The notes: a model not told the origin generated them from the sequence alone. A stretch of DNA of 38,732 bases from JALZOC01 sp038320555 (GCA_038320555.1 JBBQEJ010000034.1:1-38732), one strand, 5' to 3'. Counted from the stretch's first letter, positions 8,000-17,357 are shown. Program-made: numbers and translations.

Positions 8000-8851
8000 T
8001 CAGTCGAGGTACTTGATGAACACCACTTCGTTGCGAGCCTCGTTGTAGATGAGCTCGTCCACGAGGGCACGCGTCATGACCAGCCCGAGGCCGCCCGGAC
8101 GGAGTCCCTGTTCCTCGCGTACGAGCGCGTGGGCAATCGGATCGTCCGGGCTGTTGGCGATCGCGGCGTGCGCGAGGTTCTCGATGTTGAATCCATCGCC
8201 CGGATCGAGAATCCGGTACAGGAGCATGCGACGCGCCCGGATGCAGGAAATGCGCACGGTGCGGTTCGGGTCGAGCTTGCCACCCCATTCAATCGCGTTG
8301 AGGAGCAACTCGCGGAACGCCTGTGCGACCGACTCCCTGACGTCTTCCGGAAGGCTCATCTCGAGCTGCATGATGAACGATTGCAGCCGATCGGCCATCG
8401 CGATCACGCAGGGGGCGACAATCTCCACCCACTCGGGCCGGGCGGAGATTACCTCGATAGGAAGAGTCGCCTCGTTCGACGCATGGAGCGTCTCCTCCAC
8501 GACCTCCACAATCGCGGCCGGCGATACCGGTTTCTTGACGTAACGGTACGCCTGCCCACGGATGGCTGCCAGCAATGTCTCCGGTGTGTCGTCTGCCGTG
8601 ATCACAATGACGATGGGATGTCGATCGCCTGCGCGGACTCGCGCGAGCAGATCGAGACCGGTCATGCCGGGCAGGCCCATATCCAGCAGCATGAGCCGGA
8701 CGTCCGTCTGTGCGAGGTGGGCCAGCGCGGCTGGACCGTCGCCCGCCTGCAGTACCGTGTGGCCGCTTCGTTCGAGCAACGAACTGACAGCGTGCCGCAG
8801 CGCACGATCGTCGTCGACGACGAGGACGCGGGAACTGGAGGCCAGACTCAT
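8000..8851 (-). CDS. Response regulator with REC domain and RsbW-like ATPase output
   Basis: This 283-residue protein joins a receiver domain to a GHKL ATPase. REC (about 6-120) has Asp13/Asp14, phosphoacceptor Asp57 in LLDMGLPGMTG, Thr85 and Lys107 in VKKP. After a linker the ATPase shows an N box ELLLNAIEWGG (Glu181, Asn185), DPGDGF (216-221) and RPGGLGLVM (252-259), as in the anti-sigma/serine-kinase type HATPase_c_2. No DNA-binding domain or HisKA dimer helix is present. It probably acts by partner switching or by phosphorylating a protein. GGAGG precedes the ATG. It is divergent from the hybrid kinase at 8945 with 93 nt between, a natural partner. Confidence 0.88.
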   Translation of the reverse strand: MSLASSSRVLVVDDDRALRHAVSSLLERSGHTVLQAGDGPAALAHLAQTDVRLMLLDMGLPGMTGLDLLARVRAGDRHPIVIVITADDTPETLLAAIRGQAYRYVKKPVSPAAIVEVVEETLHASNEATLPIEVISARPEWVEIVAPCVIAMADRLQSFIMQLEMSLPEDVRESVAQAFRELLLNAIEWGGKLDPNRTVRISCIRARRMLLYRILDPGDGFNIENLAHAAIANSPDDPIAHALVREEQGLRPGGLGLVMTRALVDELIYNEARNEVVFIKYLD

Positions 8852-8944
8852 GGGTACCTCCGAGAATAGAGCGCTACAGCATCCTCTTTATTCCTGCGCC
8901 CGGCAAGCTGTCATACTGGGCAGCCGCAACGGGGAGGTGCAGGT

Positions 8945-11884
8945 GTGAAACCGTTGGAGGACCGGCCTCCGGGCCTGGGAATATCGGCACAGCAATGGGT
9001 TCTGGTGTCGGAGACCGCCTGTGCCCTCGCAGAATCCGCCACGCTGGCCGACGCCACCCCGCGGATGCTCAAAGCCATCTGCGAAAAGCTTGGATGGGAA
9101 TTCGGCGCCTTATGGCGGATCGATCCGGTCGCCGGCGTGCTGCAGTGCGCCGGCACGTGGCACTCGCCTTCCGCCTCGATTGACGCGTTCGAATCGATCA
9201 CCGTCACACAGGTGTTCGGCCCCGGGATTGGGCTGCCGGGACGGGTCTGGAGCACCGCAGAGCCCGCCTGGATTCCCGACGTCGTTCAGGATCCAAACTT
9301 CCCGCGCGCGCCGGCGGCTGATCGGGCGGGCCTGCACGGTGCGTTCGGATTTCCGATCCTGCGCGGGAACAGCGTGCTGGCCGTCATGGAGTTCTTCGCG
9401 CGGGAGGTGCGTCAGCCGGACACGGATCTGCTCGGGATACTAGCCGCTGTCGGCAGCCAGATTGGCCTGTTCGTCGACCGCAAGCACGCCGAAGAAGAGC
9501 TCGACCGGTTCTTCACCATCTCGCTCGATCTGCAATGCATCGCGACGTTTGACGGGTACTTCAGGCGGGTGAATCCCGCCTGGCAGCGCACGCTCGGGTA
9601 CACGAGCGAGGAGCTGTTGACCAGGCCGTTTCTCGATTTCGTCCATCCCGATGATCGTGAACCGACGGTTGCGGTCATGTCGGCGCTGAAGACCGGCGCC
9701 CGCGTCACCGACTTCGAGAACCGATACCGCGCGCGTGACGGCTCCTACAAGTGGCTTCTCTGGAATGCGGCGGCGTTCCCGGAGCTTGGAACGATTTACG
9801 CGGACGGCCGGGACATCACTGAACGCAAGCGCGCCGAGGACGCGTTGAAGCAGCACGGCCTGGAGATGGAAGCGGCCAGGCGTGAACAGCAGGACAACGC
9901 CGAACGCCTCGCGCAACTCGTGCGCGAGCTCGAAGTGGCCAAACACGTCGCCGAAGAAGCCACCGCCGCCAAGGGAGAGTTTCTGGCGAACATGAGCCAT
10001 GAAATCCGCACGCCGATGAACGGGATCATCGGCATGACGGAACTCGCGCTTCGAACGAAGTTGACGGAGCGGCAGCGAGAGTACCTGAGATCGGTTCAAC
10101 ACTCGGCCGAAGCGTTGCTCACCCTCATCAATGACATCCTCGACTTCTCGAAGATCGAGGCGCGACGGCTGTCGCTCGAGCAGGTCACGTTCGACTTGCG
10201 CGAAACCGTGGAAGAGGCGGTCCGCATCCTGGCCCCGCGCGCGCACCAGAAAAACCTCGAGCTGGCGTGTCATATCCACCCGGACGTGCCCGAAACGGTC
10301 GTCAGCGATCCGGGGCGCCTTCGCCAGGTGCTCGTCAACCTCGTCGGCAACGCCATCAAATTCACAGACCGCGGCGAAGTCGTGGTCACGGTCGAGGTTC
10401 AGGAGGCGCGCGGCAGCGAAGCTTCGCTGCACTTCACGGTGTCGGACACCGGCATCGGCGTTCCGGCCGAAAAGCAGTGGCAAATCTTCGGCGCGTTCGT
10501 GCAGGCTGACGCGTCCACGACGCGGCGATATGGCGGCAGTGGTCTCGGCCTGACGATTTCGGCGCAGCTCGTGGAGCTGATGGGCGGCCGTATCTGGCTG
10601 GAGAGTGAGGCCGGCCATGGCAGCCGCTTCCACTTCATCGCGCGAGTCGGCGTTCAACCAGCGAAAGCCGAGCCGGCGCTGTCGGTGGCCCTGCAGGATC
10701 TGCGCGTATTGATCGTGGACGATCATCCGGTCAACCGCCAGATCCTCCAGGAGATGATCTCGAGCTGGCGGATGAAGCCGGTGGCGGTTGCCGGAGCGGC
10801 CGAGGCGCTCGAGGTCCTTCGCGACACGACCGATTCGTTCCAGCTCGTCCTGACCGACGCGATGATGCCGGATCACGACGGCTTCGAGCTCATTCGGGAG
10901 ATCCGAAAGGATGCCCGCTTTTCCCGCCTCAAAGTGATCCTGTTAACGTCGGCGGCACACGAAGACTCTCCAGCACATCGCGTGGCTCTCGACCGCGTGC
11001 TCACCAAACCAGTCAAGCACTCCGATCTCCTGGAGGCGATACAGTCCGTGATGGTGCCGGCAGCGGGAACACTCGAAGCAGGACTGATCATCGATCCGTC
11101 AACGCAGCGCCGCCGCACACCTGGGCGGCGCCGGCTGCGAATCCTGGTGGCGGAGGACAACCCGATCAATCAGAAGCTGGTGCTGGCGCTGTTGAAACAG
11201 CAACGGCACACGGTGACGCTTGCAAACAACGGACAGGAAGCGGTCGAGAAGGCGGCCCAGGGGGGCTTCGACTTGATCCTGATGGACGTGCAGATGCCGC
11301 TGATGAGCGGGCTGGAGGCGACTGCGGCGATCCGGGCCCGTGAGTCGGCCGTACCGGGACAGCACGTTCCAATCATGGCCATGACGGCTCACGCCATGGC
11401 CAGCGATCGGGAGACGTGCCTCCAGGCCGGCATGGATGGCTACGTGTCAAAGCCGATCCGGCTCGAGGAGTTGCTCGCCGCCATCGACGTCGTGGGCGGC
11501 GCATCCGCTCGGCCTGCCCAGCGGCGCAGGAAACCGTCAGCCGCAACATCCGCGCTGGTGGCCAACTTCGGTGGCGACCCGGCGCTCCTCGGCGAGGTCA
11601 TCGAGATGGTGCTGGCCGATTCGCCCGCGACCCAAGGGGAAGTACGCCGTGCGGTGACGGCCGGCGATACGGCAGCCGTCGCGTCCGCGGCCCACGCACT
11701 GAAAGGCACCGTCGGCCTCTTCACGAAAGCAGGGGCGTACGAGGCGGCGGCCGAGCTCGAACGCGCTGCGCGACACGGCGAGATCACGCAATTCGACGCG
11801 ATGAGTGAACGATTGTCAGAAGAGATGGCCGGGCTGCGACGGCAATTGAAGAAGCTGCTCAAAGAGCTGCGCGCGAGCGTCTAA
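8945..11884 (+). CDS. Hybrid sensor histidine kinase: GAF-PAS-HisKA-HATPase-REC-REC-HPt
   Basis: A 979-residue multistep phosphorelay kinase without membrane segments, so probably a cytoplasmic sensor. GAF lies at about 20-180, PAS at 185-295, a coiled linker at 296-345. HisKA has SHEIRTPMNG (His352). The ATPase has Asn469, DTGIG (501-505) and GGSGLGL (530-536). The first receiver has Asp638 in LTDAMMPD and Lys688; the second has Asp781 in LMDVQMPLMSG and Lys836. The C-terminal HPt carries His917 in AHALKGT. All relay residues are intact. The GTG start has GGAGG 7 nt upstream. The final HPt could pass phosphate to the divergent REC-ATPase regulator, an inference from position. Confidence 0.95.
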   Translation: MKPLEDRPPGLGISAQQWVLVSETACALAESATLADATPRMLKAICEKLGWEFGALWRIDPVAGVLQCAGTWHSPSASIDAFESITVTQVFGPGIGLPGRVWSTAEPAWIPDVVQDPNFPRAPAADRAGLHGAFGFPILRGNSVLAVMEFFAREVRQPDTDLLGILAAVGSQIGLFVDRKHAEEELDRFFTISLDLQCIATFDGYFRRVNPAWQRTLGYTSEELLTRPFLDFVHPDDREPTVAVMSALKTGARVTDFENRYRARDGSYKWLLWNAAAFPELGTIYADGRDITERKRAEDALKQHGLEMEAARREQQDNAERLAQLVRELEVAKHVAEEATAAKGEFLANMSHEIRTPMNGIIGMTELALRTKLTERQREYLRSVQHSAEALLTLINDILDFSKIEARRLSLEQVTFDLRETVEEAVRILAPRAHQKNLELACHIHPDVPETVVSDPGRLRQVLVNLVGNAIKFTDRGEVVVTVEVQEARGSEASLHFTVSDTGIGVPAEKQWQIFGAFVQADASTTRRYGGSGLGLTISAQLVELMGGRIWLESEAGHGSRFHFIARVGVQPAKAEPALSVALQDLRVLIVDDHPVNRQILQEMISSWRMKPVAVAGAAEALEVLRDTTDSFQLVLTDAMMPDHDGFELIREIRKDARFSRLKVILLTSAAHEDSPAHRVALDRVLTKPVKHSDLLEAIQSVMVPAAGTLEAGLIIDPSTQRRRTPGRRRLRILVAEDNPINQKLVLALLKQQRHTVTLANNGQEAVEKAAQGGFDLILMDVQMPLMSGLEATAAIRARESAVPGQHVPIMAMTAHAMASDRETCLQAGMDGYVSKPIRLEELLAAIDVVGGASARPAQRRRKPSAATSALVANFGGDPALLGEVIEMVLADSPATQGEVRRAVTAGDTAAVASAAHALKGTVGLFTKAGAYEAAAELERAARHGEITQFDAMSERLSEEMAGLRRQLKKLLKELRASV

Positions 11885-11907
11885 CCTCCCCCGCACGCTG
11901 AACACGG

Positions 11908-13020
11908 ATGTACGATGTAATCGTAATCGGCGTCGGCGGCATGGGCAGCGCCGCCGTGTACCACGTCGCGGCGCGCGGCGCGACAGTTCTGGGTCTCGAG
12001 CAATTCGCCGTGCCGCATGCCCGCGGATCCTCACATGGGCTGACCCGCATCATCCGTCTGGCCTATTGGGAAGATCAGAGCTACGTCCCGCTGCTACGCC
12101 GCGCCTACGCGCTCTGGCGGGAGCTCGAAGGTCACGCCGGTGAGCAGTTGCTCATTGTCGGTGGCAGCATCGACGCTGGTCTCGCCGGCAGCCGGCCTGT
12201 CACCGGGGCGCTCGAAGCGTGCGCGCAATTCGGGCTCACCTCCGATGTGCTCGACGCAACTCAGCTCTGGGCGCGGTTTCCCGGGTATCGCATGCCCCAC
12301 GATGTCGTCGCGGTGTTTCAGCCGGATGGGGGCTTTCTCCTGGCGGAACGCTCGGTGATCGCGCATGTGACGGCGGCGCTTGCGCGCGGTGCCTCCGTGC
12401 ACACTCGCGAGCGAGTGACACAGTGGAGAGCTGTCCGCGGCAACGTGGAAGTCCGCACCAACGTGAGCACGTATCACGCACGCCGGCTGATTGTCACGGC
12501 AGGTCCCTGGGCCGGCACGATGTTGCCGCAGTTCCTCAGCGTGCTCTCGCCGGAACGACAAGTGGTGATGTGGACCGACCCGCTGAAACCGGAATTGTTC
12601 ACGGTCGATCGGTTTCCGGTCTTTTACGTTCACGTCGAGGAAGGCGCGTTCTACGGATTCCCTCAATACGGCGGTCACGGATTCAAGATCGGCAAATATC
12701 ACCATCGGCGTGAACCCGCGGATCCCGACGTGGCGTCGGTCGAGCCGGGTGATGAGGACGAAAACGTCCTGCGAGCAGCCGTCAGCCGGTACTTTCCCGA
12801 TGCTGATGGGCCGCGGCTCGCCGCGGAAACGTGCCTCTTCACCAACACGCCGGACGAGCACTTCCTGATTGGCTGTCAGGATGCGGTGAGCTATGCCGCC
12901 GGATTCTCGGGGCACGGCTTCAAATTCTGCAGTGTCGTGGGAGAGATTCTGGCCGACCTTGCGCTCGATGGCGCCACCAGGCACGACATCTCGCTGTTCG
13001 ATCCGGCCCGGTTTGCGTGA
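11908..13020 (+). CDS. solA: FAD-dependent N-methyl-tryptophan/sarcosine oxidase-like amine oxidase
   Basis: This 370-residue protein is close in length to E. coli SolA. It begins with the FAD Rossmann motif VIVIGVGGMGSAAVYH, then RGSSHGLTRIIRLAY, the flavin-contacting segment typical of monomeric sarcosine and N-methyltryptophan oxidases. Cys309 in AAETCLFTNTPDEHF is at the position of the covalent flavin link (Cys308 in the E. coli enzyme). GFSGHGFKFCSVVGE closes the fold. The family oxidises N-methyl amino acids to the amino acid, formaldehyde and hydrogen peroxide. It follows the kinase by 23 nt, but no functional link is evident. The exact substrate is uncertain. Confidence 0.88.
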   Translation: MYDVIVIGVGGMGSAAVYHVAARGATVLGLEQFAVPHARGSSHGLTRIIRLAYWEDQSYVPLLRRAYALWRELEGHAGEQLLIVGGSIDAGLAGSRPVTGALEACAQFGLTSDVLDATQLWARFPGYRMPHDVVAVFQPDGGFLLAERSVIAHVTAALARGASVHTRERVTQWRAVRGNVEVRTNVSTYHARRLIVTAGPWAGTMLPQFLSVLSPERQVVMWTDPLKPELFTVDRFPVFYVHVEEGAFYGFPQYGGHGFKIGKYHHRREPADPDVASVEPGDEDENVLRAAVSRYFPDADGPRLAAETCLFTNTPDEHFLIGCQDAVSYAAGFSGHGFKFCSVVGEILADLALDGATRHDISLFDPARFA

Positions 13021-13071
13021 GCAGATCCGATGGGCTCTGAGGACTACCGTGATCTCGTTTAGAAATTCAAC

Positions 13072-13102
13072 GTAGTCCGTGTTAGTCCGTGTCGATCCGT
13101 GG
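13072..13102. repeat. AGTCCGTG short tandem repeat
   Basis: Three degenerate units run head to tail: GTAGTCCGTG, TTAGTCCGTG and TCGATCCGTGG. The tract ends 2 nt from the stop codon of the following minus-strand gene. Similar (T/A)ATCCGTGT-type tandems are a dispersed class I have seen in intergenic DNA of several phyla. Confidence 0.7.
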
Positions 13103-13104
13103 CA

Positions 13105-13881
13105 CTACTTCTTCGAGCCGCACTCTTTGGCCACCGGCTCGATGAGCGCGCCGAGTCCGCTCACTTCGAAGTGCGCCTCGACCGGCTGTGCGTTGTGCGG
13201 TGTGTAGCCGAACCGCAGGGTATGAGCGTGAATCGGGCGCTGGGCGAATGCCTCCGCGTCGGGGGCGAAGAGCGCGTCGTGCTCCGCCGAGTCCGGCCAT
13301 CGCATCGTCGTTTCCTGATCGTTGTCGAAGCGGAAGCTCACCGTGTGATCCTCCGTCTGCGGCTCGATCTTGAGCGCCGAGCCCGTGAACACGAAGGCCT
13401 CGGTTTTCTTCGAGAGACACCGAACGATGAGCATCGGTCGGACCTGATTCATCCAGATCGGGACAATATTTTCCGCAGGCAGCTCGAACGCGGCACTGTG
13501 TCGCTGATTGCCCGTCCAGTACGCGCGACGTTGGCTGCTCCAGGCCTGCGTAACAGCGGATGCTCGCGGCGGCCCCGCCACGACAGGCCGTTGCGGTGTG
13601 GCGACAGTCCCCTGCGCTGCGGCAACGGGGGCCGAGGGAACTCCCCGCGTCAACAGGAGGGCGAGCGTGAGGACGCTCCCGGCGGCGATCGCAATTAGAA
13701 TCACGAGCAGATCGCGGCGACTCACACGGCCACTCTGTGCAGGCGACGACGCCTTGGAGGGTGAGGACGCTTCGCTTGACGCTGAAGCGGGGGTAACGTG
13801 TTCCCCCGCCCATGCCGCACACGGCTCGCAAAGCGTCGACGAATCTGGGATGTCCCGTCCGCACGACCCACAATGTTTCAC
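13105..13881 (-). CDS. Zinc-ribbon membrane-anchored protein of unknown function
   Basis: The chosen start is GTG 13881, with AGGAG 8 nt upstream, giving 258 residues; the open frame continues upstream but without a ribosome site. The first 20 residues hold a zinc ribbon, KHCGSCGRDIP and LCEPC (CxxC-x9-CxxC). A Ser/Ala/Pro linker leads to one membrane helix (about LLVILIAIAAGSVLTLALLL). The outer C-terminal domain of about 170 residues is beta-rich and has a single cysteine early and one near the end. This layout suggests a cytoplasmic zinc ribbon with a periplasmic sensory or binding domain. I recognise no family for the outer domain. Confidence 0.7.
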   Translation of the reverse strand: MKHCGSCGRDIPDSSTLCEPCAAWAGEHVTPASASSEASSPSKASSPAQSGRVSRRDLLVILIAIAAGSVLTLALLLTRGVPSAPVAAAQGTVATPQRPVVAGPPRASAVTQAWSSQRRAYWTGNQRHSAAFELPAENIVPIWMNQVRPMLIVRCLSKKTEAFVFTGSALKIEPQTEDHTVSFRFDNDQETTMRWPDSAEHDALFAPDAEAFAQRPIHAHTLRFGYTPHNAQPVEAHFEVSGLGALIEPVAKECGSKK

Positions 13882-14136
13882 GCGCACCACTCCTGACGAT
13901 TCGATCCTCGCGACGCACCGCGAGTTCGGGTGCAAGCCGCAAGGCCCGTACCACGAACTGCGGTGAAGCGGACCGCGCTTCCCCACGCGCACGAAGCATA
14001 GAAGAGTCAATGGTCTACGGGATTCGCGCTATGGCTGGATCAGGGGAGCCGGCCGCGCGGGCGTACACGCCGAAAATGGCATCGAACTGACAACTCTGTG
14101 AGTCCAGAATTGTCACCGTGAACCAAAGGCTTTGAC

Positions 14137-14724
14137 TTACGGCGACTTCACGAATCGAAGCGCAACCGAGTCGATGCAGTATCGCAAACCGGCGGGCGGC
14201 GGACCGTCGTCGAATACGTCGCCGAGATGGGCATCGCAGCGGCGGCAGGTGACTTCACTCTCCACGTGTCCCGGGCTTCGCGAAGGATGTGTCACTACGT
14301 TTTCTTTCGCGATGGGCTGCCAGAAACTCGGCCAGCCGGTGCCTGAATCGAACTTCGCGGCGGAGCTGAAAAGCGCGGTGTCGCAGCAAACGCAGCGGAA
14401 CATGCCCTTATCGTGCAGATTCCAGTACGCGCCGGAGAAGGGACGCTCGGTTCCCCCGCGCCGCGTAACCTCGAACGCCAGTGGCGACAGCTGCCGCTGC
14501 CACTCGTCGTCAGATTTCGCGATCCTGGGCACGCGCACGGTGTCCTGACGTACACCGGCATCGGAGAATTGCGCAATCAACACGTCGGCTGCCGACGAGC
14601 GCGCCTCGATGCCCTGGCTCCTCCAGGCCGCGGACGAGGCGACGATAGAACCGCCCAGGGCAGACGCCATGCGTTGCAGAAAGTGGCGACGTGGCAGGCC
14701 GTGTGGTTGGCGCTCGTGAATCAT
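14137..14724 (-). CDS. msrB: Tat-exported methionine-(R)-sulfoxide reductase MsrB
   Basis: The start at 14724 is fixed by GGGAGGA 6 nt upstream. The 195-residue protein begins with a Tat-like signal (PRRHFLQRMASALGGSIVAS). The MsrB domain has both zinc pairs (Cys111/Cys114 in FRCVCCDTALF and Cys160/Cys163 in CRRCDAHLGD), GTGWPSFWQP, and the catalytic Cys183 in RYCIDSVALRF, where Asp replaces the commoner Asn. It reduces the R epimer of methionine sulfoxide, here in extracytoplasmic proteins, and needs an exported reductant. It is the last gene of a four-gene minus-strand run (DinB, DUF418, TMEM175, MsrB). Confidence 0.93.
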   Translation of the reverse strand: MIHERQPHGLPRRHFLQRMASALGGSIVASSAAWRSQGIEARSSAADVLIAQFSDAGVRQDTVRVPRIAKSDDEWQRQLSPLAFEVTRRGGTERPFSGAYWNLHDKGMFRCVCCDTALFSSAAKFDSGTGWPSFWQPIAKENVVTHPSRSPGHVESEVTCRRCDAHLGDVFDDGPPPAGLRYCIDSVALRFVKSP

Positions 14725-14766
14725 GCCGTTCCTCCCGTACATATTCAGTCGTCATCTTCCGAGCGT

Positions 14767-15363
14767 TCAGCGAGTTCTGCTCGTCTTGTCACTCGACAAC
14801 ACTCGCTCAATCCGCCGGTCCGGAATCAGCCAAAGGAGCGCAACGGCTACGTAGAGGGCCCCTGCAATGGCCTCGTGCACGAACGCCGCCGGAATGGCGA
14901 TGAGGTAGACGATAGGGGAAAGCTTTCCTTTCCAGTCTGAGCCGACAGCCGTACGGAGGAGCGAGTCGGGCCCCTCGGCCCGAAGAATGGTCTGCAGCAG
15001 GATCCAGTATGCGACAGCGGCCATCAGGAGAACGGCGCCATACGTGGCCGTCGGTATCGGCGCAAACTCGTTCTCGCCCATCCATCCCGTGACGAACGGA
15101 ACAAGCGACAACCAGAACAGCAAATGAAGGTTGGCCCAGAGCACGTTGCCGCTGATCTGCCGGGTGGCGTGCAGCATATGGTGGTGGTTGTTCCAGTAGA
15201 TCCCGAGGTTGACGAAGCTGAGGGTATAGCTGAGAAACACCGGCCAGAGTGGCACCAACGCGTCCAGAGAGTCGCCGTGCGGAACCTTCAATTCCAACAC
15301 CATAATCGTGATGATGATGGCGATCACCCCGTCGCTGAACGCCTCGAGCCGTCCCTTGTTCAT
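14767..15363 (-). CDS. TMEM175-family (DUF1211) potassium channel-like membrane protein
   Basis: This 198-residue protein starts MNKGRLEAFSDGVIAIIITIMVLELKVP; the (R)xxxFSDGVxAI signature of the first helix is the hallmark of TMEM175/DUF1211 proteins. Six membrane helices can be placed at about 10-26, 37-57, 76-94, 105-127, 148-162 and 165-181. Bacterial members form tetrameric potassium-leak channels. A GAGGGCGC sequence lies just before the ATG. Genes on both sides are on the same strand with 32- and 42-nt gaps, so it is likely cotranscribed with DUF418 and msrB, though no shared role is evident. Confidence 0.9.
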   Translation of the reverse strand: MNKGRLEAFSDGVIAIIITIMVLELKVPHGDSLDALVPLWPVFLSYTLSFVNLGIYWNNHHHMLHATRQISGNVLWANLHLLFWLSLVPFVTGWMGENEFAPIPTATYGAVLLMAAVAYWILLQTILRAEGPDSLLRTAVGSDWKGKLSPIVYLIAIPAAFVHEAIAGALYVAVALLWLIPDRRIERVLSSDKTSRTR

Positions 15364-15395
15364 GCGCCCTCGATTCGAAGTAACAGAGGTTTGTC

Positions 15396-16538
15396 TCAGA
15401 CCGGCAGAACGCGGGTGGCCGATGCGACCCGCCATGGTTGAAAGCGGCCGTACGTGATGGATCGCCAGAGCCATTCGAGCGGCCCGAAACGGAATCGCAC
15501 CAGCCACCAGTGGCTGAGTGCTGAGCTGACCGCGAAAAGCGCCAGTCCGGCGCCGAGCGCCTGCAGTGGGGCCGGCCCCAGATGGAGAAAGTAGTTGGAG
15601 AACGTAAGATCCAGAATCGCGATCTGAACCATGTAGGTCGTAAGAGCCATCCGGCCGCTCCAGCCGAATGGAGCCAGCGTGCGAAGCCACCGGGGACTGC
15701 GTGCCACCAGGAGTAGCACGGTGCCGATGTAGACAAATGCCAACCACGTGCCTCGGACAATGGCGAATCCTTGTCTGAGTTGGTTGAGGACGAGCTCACG
15801 AACCAGGGGACTCCCGAGTTGCCCCTCGCGGGCCGGGAACAGGCCCTCAGCCGCCCAGGATGCACCGCCGAATGCCATCAACGCCAGAATCACGCGCTGG
15901 TGACGGACCGGGGCGTCGAACAAACCGAGCCGAAACCCGATCAGGCCGATGAGAAATAACGTGAACGTGTTCACCGGCAGGAACGAGAACGGCTGCGCGC
16001 CGACGCTGGCCACGCGATAGCTGGCGCGCGCGATGCTAAAGAGTGACCCGGACGCCGCGCTGAGCACGAGCGCGGTGGTCAACATCCTCAGGGACGACCT
16101 CCGGACGAGCAGGAGGGGCGCGCCCCACACCGCGTATCCCAACAACACGTTGAAGCCGAACACCGCGTGCGCAAACAAGCCGAAGCCTCCGAGCGCGGCA
16201 AGCCGCCGAAGGTAGACCCCCGCGAACGCCGCGCCCCGGACCTCTGCTCGTCGAAGCTGCACGACGAATCCAACGCCGAACAGGATTCCAAACATCGTCC
16301 AGAAACGCTCTTCGAAAAAGAGCGCGACGATCTTCTGGTAGGTTGCGCCAAGACCCGCGGCCGTGTCGCTGCCGATTGCAGAATCATTGAAGTGGACGAG
16401 AAACATTCCCAGCAGCGCGATGCCACGGAGAATGTCCAGTGCGCCGATGCGATCCGCTGACCCCACCGCGGCAGACTCGTCCCGGGCCATTGTTGCGGCA
16501 CCAGGTGTGAGGGGGGTGGTGGTGGCAGCGAGTGACAT
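15396..16538 (-). CDS. DUF418/YeiB-family multi-pass membrane protein
   Basis: From ATG 16538 the protein has 380 residues; the open frame upstream overlaps the DinB gene and is not used. After a short polar start, RIGALDILRGIALLGMFLVHF is the first helix, with the DxxRGxA motif shared by DUF1624/HGSNAT-like acyl transfer proteins and YeiB. About ten hydrophobic helices follow. The C-terminal DUF418 part includes FGWSGRMALTTYMVQ and FGPLEWLWRSITYGRFQPW, both typical. Members are thought to move or transfer acyl groups across the membrane, but none is well characterised. Confidence 0.9.
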   Translation of the reverse strand: MSLAATTTPLTPGAATMARDESAAVGSADRIGALDILRGIALLGMFLVHFNDSAIGSDTAAGLGATYQKIVALFFEERFWTMFGILFGVGFVVQLRRAEVRGAAFAGVYLRRLAALGGFGLFAHAVFGFNVLLGYAVWGAPLLLVRRSSLRMLTTALVLSAASGSLFSIARASYRVASVGAQPFSFLPVNTFTLFLIGLIGFRLGLFDAPVRHQRVILALMAFGGASWAAEGLFPAREGQLGSPLVRELVLNQLRQGFAIVRGTWLAFVYIGTVLLLVARSPRWLRTLAPFGWSGRMALTTYMVQIAILDLTFSNYFLHLGPAPLQALGAGLALFAVSSALSHWWLVRFRFGPLEWLWRSITYGRFQPWRVASATRVLPV

Positions 16539-16578
16539 GGACCGGTCCTGCCTGGAGACGAGGAGCGCTATATGGGAT

Positions 16579-17100
16579 TCAGGATTCCAGCAGATAGCGA
16601 GTCCGCAGGATGCTGGTGTGATGACTGACGTGTCCTGCCACGATGTAAGCAAGCGCACGAACTGTGAACCGGTTCCCGCTCGCAAAGCCGTCACGAGTCC
16701 ACGCGAACGCGGGAAGATTCTGAAAGAACGTCAGGGTCGCCGCGCGAACGGCGCCGAATTCCTCCACATGGCTGCTCCACGACCGTTCATCCGCGCTCGC
16801 GGAGGAGATCGCAGTGTCCTGATCGAAGCTGGGCAGCGGTGTTTCGAACCCGCGCGCGAACCAGAGCGCCCGGCTGACAAAAACCCGCTCGGCATCGTTC
16901 ATGTGGCTGAGGACCTGCCGAACGCTCCATTTCTCCGGCGCATACCGGCGGAGTGATGTCTCCTCGGAAATGCCGCGCAACAAGGTCAGGGTCTCGGCCG
17001 ACTGAGTTTCGAGGGTATCGCAAATGTCCCCCTCCGTAACCTTGTCGATGTACGTGAAGTAGTACTCAGCTGCCTCGGTGCGGTCAGGAATAGTGGTCAT
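16579..17100 (-). CDS. DinB-family metal-dependent four-helix protein
   Basis: The protein has 173 residues and the DinB fold pattern. The likely metal ligands are a histidine in QVLSHMNDAERVF and the paired histidines in AGHVSHHTSILRTRYL near the C terminus; EKWSVRQVLSHMNDAE is the strongest family motif. DinB-like proteins include thiol-dependent transferases (bacillithiol and mycothiol S-transferases) and many uncharacterised enzymes. It is cytoplasmic. The gene starts a minus-strand run with DUF418 41 nt downstream, and is divergent from the broken dioxygenase at 17358. Confidence 0.9.
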   Translation of the reverse strand: MTTIPDRTEAAEYYFTYIDKVTEGDICDTLETQSAETLTLLRGISEETSLRRYAPEKWSVRQVLSHMNDAERVFVSRALWFARGFETPLPSFDQDTAISSASADERSWSSHVEEFGAVRAATLTFFQNLPAFAWTRDGFASGNRFTVRALAYIVAGHVSHHTSILRTRYLLES

Positions 17101-17357
17101 GGTGATGGTGCCCGTGGGATCTTAGAAATGTGTTTCAGTTGCCATGTTCGCACCCGGCGCCGCCGACCGCGAAGACGATTATTCTTCGTAGGAACCGGGG
17201 TGATTCCGTGGAGTCCCCGCCGCACCGACGGCTCGCACGCGTGCAGACGGCTCCGGCTCTGCGGCCCTTCAGCCTTGCCGGCGCGGATCGTAGCATGGGG
17301 CAGCCACTCCGGTCTGAAAGGCTGGAAAATGATCTCCTGACATTTGGAAATGCACAG

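Noticed and set aside
9440..10876. Minus-strand 478-codon open frame
   Set aside because: It is antisense to the hybrid kinase, whose motifs are complete on the plus strand.
13882..14136. Upstream extension of the zinc-ribbon protein
   Set aside because: The frame is open up to 14010, but AGGAG sits before GTG 13881 and the extension has no structured sequence.
17171..17192. CGAAGA...TCTTCG hairpin as a terminator
   Set aside because: The stem is only 6 bp with no T tract and lies between divergent starts.
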